Positions 1 through 6,304 of a stretch of DNA of 35,606 nt are shown piece by piece. This DNA is from Chthoniobacter flavus (GTDB lineage Bacteria; Verrucomicrobiota; Verrucomicrobiia; Chthoniobacterales; Chthoniobacteraceae): NCBI GenBank assembly GCA_945861435.1, contig CAMAUX010000059.1, positions 1-35,606 on the forward strand, written 5' to 3'. Each line of letters starts with the position of its first letter. The stretch's first letter is position 1. The notes under the pieces are model-generated. The model saw only the letters and a list, made by a program, of their open reading frames with translations. It made no database searches and had not been told where the DNA came from. The position numbers and the translations under genes are program-made.

Positions 1-131
1 GGCGACCCGACAGAAGCGTGATTAAACCCGGTCCCGAACGCCGTGAACCCGCCTCCTGCATCAATCTCACCCGAGGCCCGGTGCACCAAGGCGAGCACAA
101 GGAGACAGAGTTGGAGAATCCACTTTTTCAT
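1..131 (-). CDS. Secreted protein, N-terminal part only (cut by window start)
   Basis: On the minus strand an ATG at 131 opens a frame that stays open to the window edge (43 codons). It begins MKKWILQLCLLVLALVH, which is a textbook signal peptide: two lysines, then a leucine-rich core. A likely cleavage site follows the RASG stretch. The mature start is Gly-rich (DAGGG, then FGTGF and SVGS). In my experience this resembles the first strand of large secreted or autotransporter-like proteins of Verrucomicrobiota, but too little is visible to name a family. The reading frame and signal peptide are seen directly; the protein's job is unknown. It is transcribed away from the nuclease remnant. Confidence 0.55.
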   Translation of the reverse strand, partial: MKKWILQLCLLVLALVHRASGEIDAGGGFTAFGTGFNHASVGS

Positions 132-158
132 AATGCCAGCGGGGTGATCTGAACGGGG

Positions 159-569
159 ATGTTCAGACTGAACAAAAAAACTGGCGCCGGTGTACCCCCC
201 CCCCCCCCCCGAGTCAACGGTATATCCCCATCCGTACGCTCCATCCACAAGAGGACGCCGGGCCAGAATGGCAGGACTCCCGCGCCGCCTGTTCCCGCTG
301 CTCACGCCCCATCCCTGAACGCCCCGCATGAGAAGGGGCTGCGCCATCCCCTTTCGAGACTTTCACAGGGCCGCAACGAAGGCCGCAACGAGGGGCAGTT
401 GCGGGCGATGCGTTCCGCGATCCTGCGCACACTCGAACTCAAGCACGACCCGCTCCCGCAAAGCATCGCCAGCACCATTGCGTCCACCATCGATGAGCCC
501 TCGCTCCTGCGCCTGCTGGACCGCGCCGTTCTTTCCTCTTCTCTCGCTCAGTTCGCGCAAGATCTCTGA
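159..569 (+). pseudogene. Remnant of an Rpn-family nuclease/transposase gene (C-terminal module only)
   Basis: The last ~73 codons (about 351-569) are clearly homologous to the C-terminus of the intact nuclease at 17006-18010. Both contain a GRNEG linker, then RAMRSAILRTLELKH versus RAMRAAILRTLELRH, and end in AVLSSS..QFAQ.L. The PD-(D/E)XK nuclease part is missing. The upstream half of the open frame (159-350) is low-complexity, includes the product of a 16-C homopolymer, and shows no similarity to the intact gene. The simplest reading is a decayed copy. An alternative is that the C-terminal module alone is still expressed from the in-frame ATG at 408, as intragenic Rpn small proteins are. 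The linker carries a two-copy GRNE repeat at the same place where the intact gene has GISQ repeats. Confidence 0.65.
195..210. repeat. Homopolymer of 16 C
   Basis: Sixteen consecutive C residues, the longest homopolymer I noticed in the window. It lies just inside the open frame that ends in the nuclease remnant. Such tracts slip during replication and are hard to sequence, so the true length may vary. Confidence 0.9.
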
Positions 570-616
570 GCGCAAGAAGCGCCATAAGCGCCATCAAAAC
601 CGCGACTGCCACCGCC

Positions 617-718
617 TTCTCAGCTGGGTTTTCCCGCAGGCGTTTTTCCGCAGGCGTTTTTCCCTCTTCTGATCCGGAGGCGGTGCCGATCTGTGGAGCC
701 GATAGAGCCGATAGGGAC
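617..718. repeat. Short direct repeat, copy A
   Basis: Begins TTCTC.GCTGGGTTTT and runs through GATCCGGAGGCGGTGCCGAT and CTGTGGAGCC. A second copy at 959-1046 matches across most of its length. Copy A has an internal 15-bp duplication (the CCGCAGGCGTTTTT element occurs twice). Together with the large repeat starting at 693 it gives a partial tandem duplication with a period of about 340 bp. Confidence 0.8.
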
Positions 719-958
719 AGGCAAGGTTTCCTGCAGAAGGCCATGGCCCACGGAACGCACTGAATGCACGGACCATGAAACAGCTCACTACCATCCTCAC
801 CCCCCCTCCTGCTTTCCGTGTCGTCCGTGCGTTCCGTGGGCCAACTCTCCTCTCGTCGCTCTTGAGCATCGGCGCCTGTCTCGTGGCCGATCTCACTCAT
901 CGAAGCATGGCCAATGCACTGATCTCAGCGCCACTCACGGCTGTCCCTTGCTGGCGTG
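693..958. repeat. ~260-bp dispersed direct repeat, copy 1
   Basis: Matches 3033-3288 almost base for base over about 260 bp. The differences I see are a 9-bp insertion near the left end of copy 1, a one-base change in a C run, and about eight substitutions. A third, shorter copy of the central palindrome lies at 32405-32500. Copies 1 and 2 are in the same orientation and bracket the HipBST-like operon. Confidence 0.9.
745..842. repeat. Long imperfect palindrome inside repeat copy 1
   Basis: The left arm starts GGCCCACGGAACGCAC and the right arm ends GTGCGTTCCGTGGGCC, an exact 16-bp inverted match. Pairing continues inward imperfectly through about 30 bp per arm to TGAAA/TTTCC, leaving a C-rich loop. 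Each arm is built of 9-bp units of the form CGGANNNCA. In RNA or single-stranded DNA it should fold into a long hairpin. No transposase gene is inside, so it behaves like a non-autonomous palindromic repeat. Confidence 0.85.
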
Positions 959-1046
959 TTCTCGGCTGGGTTTTTCCGCAAGCATTTTTCCCTCTCATGA
1001 TCCGGAGGCGGTGCCGATCTGTGGAGCCAATAAAGCCGACAGGGAC
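959..1046. repeat. Short direct repeat, copy B
   Basis: Second copy of the module at 617-718, starting TTCTCGGCTGGG and including GATCCGGAGGCGGTGCCGAT and CTGTGGAGCC, with scattered substitutions. It directly follows the end of the ~260-bp repeat, so the order is module, large repeat, module. Confidence 0.8.
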
Positions 1047-1142
1047 TCGTCCGCTTCGGTCGGATTTGTCGGGCAAGAGCGGTTTTTCCGCGCTGTCTTG
1101 GCCCTCAGAGTGCGACCACCGGGTGGGGCCGCAGGCGAAGGG

Positions 1143-2090
1143 CTACGACGTCGTCTGGCTTCTCAGCCGTGTGAACCGTTCGCGGACCAAGTGCAGGTAG
1201 GCTTCACGTTTCGGCTCGCTGAGAAAGCTGCGCCGGATCCAGGCAGGCCACTCCTCCTCCGCCTGCACCAGCAGTTTTTCCAAGTCACTCCGCATCAACT
1301 CGGTGGGAAGTCCGCAGCGTTCCACCGCGAGGTAGTCGAGCAAGTCGTGCCGGTTGAGGTTCCGCTTGCGACCACGGATGGACAGAGCAATCTCCTCCTG
1401 AGGGTTTTTCAAAACGATGCTCGTGTTGAGCAGATCGTAAGCGGGACTCAATGCGATCCGGCTGGATCGGCTCACGAGCGACCAGTTCTTCAGATGCATG
1501 TCTTCGTTACCCGTGAGAAAACAAAACCAGACACGCAACATCAGCTTCCTCTTCTCGATCACCGGAAACGTGCAGAACCGGTCAAGCATGCCAACCACCT
1601 GCTCCATCGAGCTGTCGTACTTCGTGTCGCGGGTGAATCCCAACAGCTGAGCACCGTCCTCCAAAGGAAGACGGTGGCGCTGACCGACACGATCAAACCG
1701 CCGGATGAAGTACACCACCGACCCATCGCTTGCTTCCACCAGTCCGTGCACAGGCACCTCAATACCGGAGTGTTCGGCAAGAGTCATCGTCAGGGCCTCG
1801 TTGGCTGGCACTTCCGGCCATTGAGGAGGACAGCATTTCAAAATAAAACGGCCGCCTCGGTCCACGATTTCGAAACGACCTTCCTTGATTCGCAAAACGG
1901 CGCTGAGCTTGGGCTGCACGCCCTGCACGGACATCTTGCCCGCTCGAGCGGTAGCTTCTTCTAGTTGCTGCGCCAGAGTGTATGGCAAGGAATCGATCTC
2001 CATCAGGCGCGGGTCCAGGCGTTTGAGGCCCTCGCGGCTGTACCGAATTCCCTCAGAAATCTCCTCCAGAGTGATTCGGCAACGGTTCAT
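1143..2090 (-). CDS. hipT: HipT-like serine/threonine kinase toxin of a tripartite HipBST system
   Basis: 315 residues with the HipA-type kinase fold but without the N-terminal subdomain of full-length HipA (~440 aa), which is a separate gene upstream. Visible motifs: Gly-rich loop GKMSVQGVQPKLS (51-63), ATP-binding lysine in FILK (K85), FIRRFDR (128-134), catalytic GNEDMHLKN (D197, N202) and metal-binding SPAYD (D219). The opening (MNRCRITL, then YSREGLKRL) resembles E. coli O127 HipT as I remember it; that kinase is reported to phosphorylate tryptophanyl-tRNA synthetase. The loop reads S-V-Q where E. coli HipT has the autophosphorylated S-I-S. The start overlaps the stop of the HipS-like gene by 4 bp (ATGA). 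All key kinase residues are present, so it is probably active; the target here is inferred only. Confidence 0.9.
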   Translation of the reverse strand: MNRCRITLEEISEGIRYSREGLKRLDPRLMEIDSLPYTLAQQLEEATARAGKMSVQGVQPKLSAVLRIKEGRFEIVDRGGRFILKCCPPQWPEVPANEALTMTLAEHSGIEVPVHGLVEASDGSVVYFIRRFDRVGQRHRLPLEDGAQLLGFTRDTKYDSSMEQVVGMLDRFCTFPVIEKRKLMLRVWFCFLTGNEDMHLKNWSLVSRSSRIALSPAYDLLNTSIVLKNPQEEIALSIRGRKRNLNRHDLLDYLAVERCGLPTELMRSDLEKLLVQAEEEWPAWIRRSFLSEPKREAYLHLVRERFTRLRSQTTS

Positions 2091-2434
2091 TTTCCGCCCT
2101 CCTCAATCACCTTGAGCGCCCCCACCACATCCTGCCCCACCGCGATCAACTGCCGGTAACAATCCCCACGATCAATTTTGAGCTGTCTGAGCAAAGCTTC
2201 CAGCTGCGCACCCTCCGGAAGCAGCCCCTCCAAAAATGGAGGAAAGGCAGCAAAGAGGTAGGGCTCCACACGGACAGGAAGGCTCAATGACACCGGCGGC
2301 CCTGTGTAGCCGGACTCATAGACGAAGCGCCATTCGCCGCTCTCCAGTGACGCAACGTGTCCAGCGAGAACGTCGCATTGAAAGACCATGGCCCGCCGCG
2401 AAGGGGCGTGCGGCTCGGGAGAGGCGATTTTCAT
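2087..2434 (-). CDS. hipS: HipS-like protein (stand-alone HipA N-terminal subdomain)
   Basis: 115 residues. I place the start at the ATG at 2434, which forms a 4-bp ATGA overlap with the stop of the upstream HTH gene; longer in-frame starts would run deep into that gene. The sequence matches the HipA N-terminal (Couple_hipA) domain: a beta-rich segment (GEWRFVYESGYTG, VSLSLPVR), then PPFLEGLLPEGAQLEALLR and DCYRQLIAVGQDVVGAL. In E. coli HipBST, HipS rather than HipB is the main antitoxin and blocks the kinase active site with a tryptophan. The residue after LLPEG here is Ala; whether it aligns with that Trp needs an alignment. The gene sits between hipB and hipT, the known HipBST order. Confidence 0.85.
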   Translation of the reverse strand: MKIASPEPHAPSRRAMVFQCDVLAGHVASLESGEWRFVYESGYTGPPVSLSLPVRVEPYLFAAFPPFLEGLLPEGAQLEALLRQLKIDRGDCYRQLIAVGQDVVGALKVIEEGGK

Positions 2435-2670
2435 CGTTCCTGCTCCTGTTGGCTGGCGCCTTCCTGCCACTGCGAAACCAGCGGCCCGATGGGCGTCAGC
2501 GTCACATTCAGAACGGCCAGCACCGCCTGCACATTTTTCCAAGAAACCTGCTCCCCTCCCGATTCAATGCACTGCACGACCTTGCGACTGACGTCAGCCA
2601 GTGCGGCAAGTTCGATCTGCGAGAGATCCGCAGCTTTTCGATGATAACGCACCAAGGAATGCAGATTCAT
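2431..2670 (-). CDS. hipB: HipB-like XRE-family DNA-binding antitoxin/repressor
   Basis: 79 residues with a single Cro/C1-type helix-turn-helix (about residues 8-60): LVRYHRKAADLSQIELA, then LADVSRKVVQCIESG. It is the first gene of the minus-strand operon and has one of the few good ribosome binding sites in the window: AAAAGGAG complementary to 2677-2684, about 6 nt before the ATG. Its stop overlaps the next start by 4 bp, so the three genes should be translationally coupled. By analogy with HipB it should bind operators upstream and repress the operon. A short polar tail (SQQEQER) ends the protein. Confidence 0.9.
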   Translation of the reverse strand: MNLHSLVRYHRKAADLSQIELAALADVSRKVVQCIESGGEQVSWKNVQAVLAVLNVTLTPIGPLVSQWQEGASQQEQER

Positions 2671-2747
2671 TTTTTGCTCCTTTTGAGATGCAAATTGAAC
2701 GTTTTTTCATCAGACATCAAGACACAATGGATCTGTTGCAGTTTTTC

Positions 2748-2763
2748 GCCTCTAATAAGGGGC
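2748..2763. promoter_or_regulatory. Imperfect palindrome, possible HipB operator
   Basis: GCCTCTAATAAGGGGC: six of eight base pairs are symmetric. It lies about 80 bp upstream of the hipB-like start. It is proposed only because HipB-type repressors bind palindromes in this position. It does not match the E. coli TATCC-N8-GGATA operator. Confidence 0.2.
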
Positions 2764-2818
2764 ATTTTGTTCGCCTTCCTCCGTAAAAGCGGATTAAAAT
2801 CCAGCCGATCGGTTTATA

Positions 2819-2836
2819 TGCATCTTTAAAGGTGCA
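2819..2836. promoter_or_regulatory. Imperfect palindrome, possible HipB operator
   Basis: TGCATCTTTAAAGGTGCA: symmetric except for one mismatched pair. It lies about 150 bp upstream of the hipB-like start in AT-rich sequence. It could be an operator of the toxin-antitoxin operon; the distance makes this uncertain. Confidence 0.3.
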
Positions 2837-3032
2837 TTTTATCCATATTACGTTGGAAACTTGCTGGCTTTATTCCAGCTCGCACCCCGCCTGTTCACGT
2901 TTGGCGTTACCTTCTCCCGACAGCCCCACCGAGTACCCTTGAGAGGCATCTGAAGGCTACGGGGGCCAACCTTCCCCCCATCGTTCTCGTGCATCGGCGC
3001 CTGTTTCGTGGCCGAGCCACCTCATCGAAGCA

Positions 3033-3288
3033 GTGGAGCCGATAGGGACAGGCAAGGTTTCCTGCAGAAGGCCATGGCCCACGGAACGCACTGAATGCAC
3101 GGACCATGAAACAGCTCACTACCATCCTCACCCCCCTCCTGCTTTCCGTGTCGTCCGTGCGTTCCGTGGGCCAACCCTCCTCCCGTCGCTCTTGCGCATC
3201 GGCGCCTGTCTCGTGGCCGATCTCACTCATCGAGGCATGGCCAATGCACTGATCTCAGTGCCACTCACGTCTGTCCCTTGCTGGCGTG
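3033..3288. repeat. ~260-bp dispersed direct repeat, copy 2
   Basis: Same orientation and nearly the same sequence as 693-958. It lacks the 9-bp duplication near the left end of copy 1. It is preceded by a partial extra copy of the right half of the element (2963-3030). Together with copy 1 it brackets the hipB-hipS-hipT-like operon. Confidence 0.9.
3076..3172. repeat. Long imperfect palindrome inside repeat copy 2
   Basis: Same hairpin-forming element as 745-842: GGCCCACGGAACGCAC on the left arm and GTGCGTTCCGTGGGCC on the right. One C is missing from the loop relative to copy 1. Confidence 0.85.
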
Positions 3289-3376
3289 CCTTACGGGCCG
3301 CTACCTGCCAGTGCCGCCGGTAGGCCGGCGCGATAGCCCGAGAACGCAGTTCGCAAACGAGGACCGTTTGGCTATT

Positions 3377-3394
3377 GCTGTCTCATTAGACAGC
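3377..3394. promoter_or_regulatory. Small perfect hairpin upstream of the sulfatase gene
   Basis: GCTGTCT, CATT loop, AGACAGC: a perfect 7-bp stem about 70 bp before the sulfatase start. It has no T-tract, so it is not a standard terminator. It could be an operator or a leader hairpin; the role is unknown. Confidence 0.25.
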
Positions 3395-3462
3395 CCGCCC
3401 CCCGCGCTGCTCCGCCCGCCCTGAAAGCCTCGGAAATGCACGGCCTCGCGAAACCCACCCCC

Positions 3463-5211
3463 ATGAAACGCATCCTCACAATCCTCGCCGTGTTCCTCTC
3501 GGCCCCGCTCTGCGCCCTCCACGCCGCGCCCGCTCCAAAGCCCAACATCATCTTCATTCTCGCCGACGACCTCGGCTTCGCAGAAATCGGCGCCAACGGT
3601 TCCGACCGTTACAAGACCCCGCACATCGACTCGCTCGCCAGCACCGGCATCCGCTTCAGCCACTTCTACACCGCCCCGCTCTGCGGTCCGTCGCGCGCGC
3701 TCATCCTCACCGGCCGTTATGCGTTCCGCTCGGGCGCGGTCACACAGGACGCCTGCGCCTCCCTCGTCCGCACCGGCGACAAAGCCGAGGTGATGATTCC
3801 CAACGTCCTGAAAAAAGCCGGTTACACCACAGCGATGATCGGCAAGTGGGGCCAGATCCTGCCCTCCGGGGATGCCGCCCAGTGGGGCTTCGACCACATG
3901 CTCAGCTTCAAGGCCAGCGGCATTTATTGGAACAAAGCCGCCGCAGCCGCGTGGGTCAAAAAGTACGAACTCGCCGGCGAGAAAGGCGCCGACGATGGCG
4001 TCCGCGCAAACCCCGGCCCCTACCACATCGACGAGAAGAAACTCACGCTGACCGACACCGAGTACATGCCCGACCTCATGCACTCCAACGCCATGGCGTT
4101 CATCAACGAAAACAAGGACCGCCCCTTCTTCCTCTATTACTCGCTGTCCCATGTGCATTCCCAAATCCTCCCCACCCCCGACAGCGCCCCGCCTGCACCG
4201 GGCTCCGATGCCGCCTCGCGCCACAACCAACTCTACACCGACAACATCGCCTACATGGACAAGCTGGTCGGCAAACTCCTCGCAGAACTCGACCGTCTCA
4301 AGCTCCGCGAAAACACCGTGATTTTCTTCATGGGCGACAACGGCACCGCAAAGGCCGCCTCCGACCTCGCCACCATCGGCGGACGCCGGCTCGCGGGCCA
4401 GAAAGGCGGCATGGAAGAAGGCGGCGGCCTCGTCCCGCTCCTTGTCAGCTGGCCCGGTGTGACACCCGCAGGCAGGCTCACCGCCAACCTCGCCGACGCC
4501 TCCGACCTCCTCCCCACCTTCGCAGAAATCGCCGGCGCGCCCCTTCCTGAAAACCGCGTCATCGATGGCAAAAGCCTCGCACCACAGATCCGGGGCGAAA
4601 CCCAATCCCCGCGCACATGGGTCTTCACGCAGCTCGGCGAGAACTTCCACGTCCGCGAAGCCGCATGGAAGCTCAACCAAAGTGGCCAGCTCTTCGACAT
4701 GAAGAATGCGCCCTTTGAGGAAATCGCCGTCCCTGCAGACTCCAAGGACGAAGCCGCGGTGGCCGCCCGGCAGCGTCTCAGCAAGGCTCTTGCGGAACTC
4801 AAACCCGCCGCCGGATTCAAGGGCGAGGGCAGCGGCCGCGGGGACAAGACCAAGAAGGAGGAGAAGAAAAAGAAGGCATCCGCTCCCTCCTCCACGGCCG
4901 CGCCTGCAGCACCGACTGGGACCACTGCTCCCGCAGCGCAGCCGGAATCGAAGCCCGAGCCCGCGCCCACAAGCGTTGCGCTCACTTCCGAAAAGACTCC
5001 GGACGCCCAGAGCGCTGAGCGCGCCGCGAAGTTCGACAAACTCGACCCCAAGAAAACCGGCAAGCTCACCCTCGATGATTACAAGGCCCACCAGTCCGAT
5101 CCCGAGGCAGCGGCACGACGGTTTGAAAAGTTCGACGTCAACAAGGACGGTATCGTCACGCGCGACGAGTACATTCAAAACAACGCGACAAAGCCGAAGA
5201 AAAGCAACTAA
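3463..5211 (+). CDS. Secreted formylglycine sulfatase with C-terminal EF-hand pair
   Basis: 582 residues from the ATG at 3463, chosen because it opens a clean signal peptide (MKRILTILAVFLSAPLCALHA); an ATG nine codons upstream would disrupt it. The sulfatase domain (about 27-450) shows the metal ligands ADD (35-36), the active-site signature C74-G-P-S-R78 whose Cys becomes formylglycine, GKWG, and the late GDNG. After a Lys/Ala/Pro-rich linker (about 450-520) come two EF-hand loops: 528-539, which lacks acidic residues at positions 3 and 5, and 558-569 (DVNKDGIVTRDE), which is canonical. Sulfatases of this family cleave sulfate esters of polysaccharides or small molecules outside the cytoplasm. 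The calcium-binding tail may stabilise the enzyme or tether it. The substrate cannot be read from sequence. An esterase gene follows at 156 bp. Confidence 0.92.
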   Translation: MKRILTILAVFLSAPLCALHAAPAPKPNIIFILADDLGFAEIGANGSDRYKTPHIDSLASTGIRFSHFYTAPLCGPSRALILTGRYAFRSGAVTQDACASLVRTGDKAEVMIPNVLKKAGYTTAMIGKWGQILPSGDAAQWGFDHMLSFKASGIYWNKAAAAAWVKKYELAGEKGADDGVRANPGPYHIDEKKLTLTDTEYMPDLMHSNAMAFINENKDRPFFLYYSLSHVHSQILPTPDSAPPAPGSDAASRHNQLYTDNIAYMDKLVGKLLAELDRLKLRENTVIFFMGDNGTAKAASDLATIGGRRLAGQKGGMEEGGGLVPLLVSWPGVTPAGRLTANLADASDLLPTFAEIAGAPLPENRVIDGKSLAPQIRGETQSPRTWVFTQLGENFHVREAAWKLNQSGQLFDMKNAPFEEIAVPADSKDEAAVAARQRLSKALAELKPAAGFKGEGSGRGDKTKKEEKKKKASAPSSTAAPAAPTGTTAPAAQPESKPEPAPTSVALTSEKTPDAQSAERAAKFDKLDPKKTGKLTLDDYKAHQSDPEAAARRFEKFDVNKDGIVTRDEYIQNNATKPKKSN

Positions 5212-5367
5212 CGCCCCCATCACACCCCCTTTCATTCCCTTCCTAACCACTCGCGCAAAGGCAGCCCCTCACCCCCGGCTTTTCCAGTCACCACAACCCC
5301 TCGCGCACCGCGTGCATCCTTTGCCACAGGCACTTCCGCGGATTCCCCCCCGCCCTTTCCCTCCCCC

Positions 5368-6294
5368 ATGAACATCCTCCGTCCCGCCCCTTCCCTGCTC
5401 ACCCGCTGGGTGGCTTCCTGCCTTGTCCTCCTCTCCGCCCTGCTGATTTCCAATGCGCGCGCCCAGTTCAGATACCCGCCGCAATTAGAGGGCGCTCGTC
5501 CACAGGTCTACCGAGAGGTGGACGGAACCAGGCTCTCACTCTACCTCTTCGAACCTTCGCAGGATTCTCAAACCCGCCGGCCCGCCATCGTGTTCTTTTT
5601 CGGAGGCGGCTGGAGCGCGGGTTCGCCGGCACAGTTCGAGCATCAATGCCGCGAACTTGCGGCCTGCGGGATGGTGGCTATCACCGCTGACTACCGCGTC
5701 AAATCGCGCCACAACGTGAAGCCCACCGAGTGCCTCGCCGATGCAAAGGCGGCCATCCGCTGGGTTCGCGCGCATGCGGAGGAACTCGGCATCGACCCCG
5801 CGCGCATTGCCGCCGCCGGGGGCTCGGCTGGAGGCCACCTCGCAGCCGCCGCAGCCACGGTGCCCGGCTTCGACCCGGGCGCCACCGATCAGGCCGTGTC
5901 CGCACTTCCCAACGCCCTGGTGCTCTTCAACCCCGCGCTCCTGCTGGCGCCGATGGGGGGCATGGAACTCAAGGGGTTCGGCACCCGTCTCAGCCCGGAA
6001 GTCCTGGGCACCGAGGCGCGCAACCTCTCACCCGCACACCATGTGAAGCCGGGCACGGCGCCCGCGATCATCTTCCACGGGCGCGCTGACACGACGGTCC
6101 CGTACAGCACCGCCGAAGCCTTTGAGCGCACGATGAAGGCTGCTGGCAACCGTTGCGAACTCGTGGGGTTCGACGGCCTGGGGCACGGGTTTTTCAATTA
6201 CGGACGCGACGGCGGAGCCGCCTACCGCGCCACAATGGACGCCACGCGCGCATTCCTCGCATCGCTAGGCTGGATCAAGCCCGCGCAGCCCTAG
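5368..6294 (+). CDS. Secreted alpha/beta-hydrolase esterase (acetyl-esterase/lipase type)
   Basis: 308 residues with an N-terminal signal peptide (hydrophobic core about 15-28, cleavage near NARAQ). The fold is the BD-FAE/hormone-sensitive-lipase-like type: oxyanion-hole motif FFGGGW (77-82), nucleophile elbow GGSAGG (S153), acid in HGRADTTVPY (D241) and histidine in GLGHGFF (H273). All three triad residues are present. Such enzymes remove acetyl or feruloyl groups from polysaccharides or act on short-chain esters. Following the sulfatase in the same orientation, it could help strip side groups from a sulfated, acetylated glycan, but that is inference. It converges with the minus-strand gene at 6305, leaving only 10 bp between them. 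Confidence 0.88.
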   Translation: MNILRPAPSLLTRWVASCLVLLSALLISNARAQFRYPPQLEGARPQVYREVDGTRLSLYLFEPSQDSQTRRPAIVFFFGGGWSAGSPAQFEHQCRELAACGMVAITADYRVKSRHNVKPTECLADAKAAIRWVRAHAEELGIDPARIAAAGGSAGGHLAAAAATVPGFDPGATDQAVSALPNALVLFNPALLLAPMGGMELKGFGTRLSPEVLGTEARNLSPAHHVKPGTAPAIIFHGRADTTVPYSTAEAFERTMKAAGNRCELVGFDGLGHGFFNYGRDGGAAYRATMDATRAFLASLGWIKPAQP

Positions 6295-6304
6295 GACACA
6301 GGGT

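Larger units (their letters stand above)
570..1142. other. Intergenic repeat region between nuclease remnant and HipT-like gene
   Basis: No gene is supported here. The stretch holds a ~90-bp module present twice (617-718 and 959-1046) and, between them, one copy of the ~260-bp dispersed repeat with a strong palindrome at 745-842. Open frames through it change reading sense with each repeat and show no recognisable protein. No clear Rho-independent terminator for either flanking gene is visible. Confidence 0.7.
2671..3032. other. AT-rich promoter region of the HipBST-like operon and partial repeat copy
   Basis: No gene is supported. 2671-2880 is clearly more AT-rich than the surroundings, as expected for a regulated promoter of the minus-strand toxin-antitoxin operon, though I see no convincing -35/-10 pair. 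It contains two imperfect palindromes (2748-2763 and 2819-2836). From about 2963 to 3030 there is a fragment of the right half of the dispersed repeat (GGGCCAACCTTCC, then GCATCGGCGCCTGT), directly before the full copy 2. Confidence 0.55.

Noticed and set aside
693-1964. Long plus-strand open frame (423 codons) across the repeat and antisense to hipT
   Set aside because: It is antisense to a kinase gene with all family motifs, and its first part runs through the dispersed repeat. The encoded sequence matches nothing recognisable.
1143-2434. A single hipA gene broken by a frameshift
   Set aside because: The two frames join with a clean ATGA stop/start overlap, the kinase opens with a sequence like the start of known HipT, and the HTH/HipS junction has the same overlap, so the split is a designed gene structure.
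2907-3230. Similar minus-strand frames in the repeat copies (near 594-896, 2907-3230 and 32389-32583) that look like a conserved small protein
   Set aside because: Conservation comes from the DNA palindrome itself. The frames differ in start and end between copies and follow the hairpin, with no protein-like substitution pattern.
3301-5250. 649-codon minus-strand frame opposite the sulfatase
   Set aside because: It mirrors the sulfatase gene; high third-position GC leaves the opposite strand free of stops. The protein is low-complexity Gly/Val/Arg without domains.
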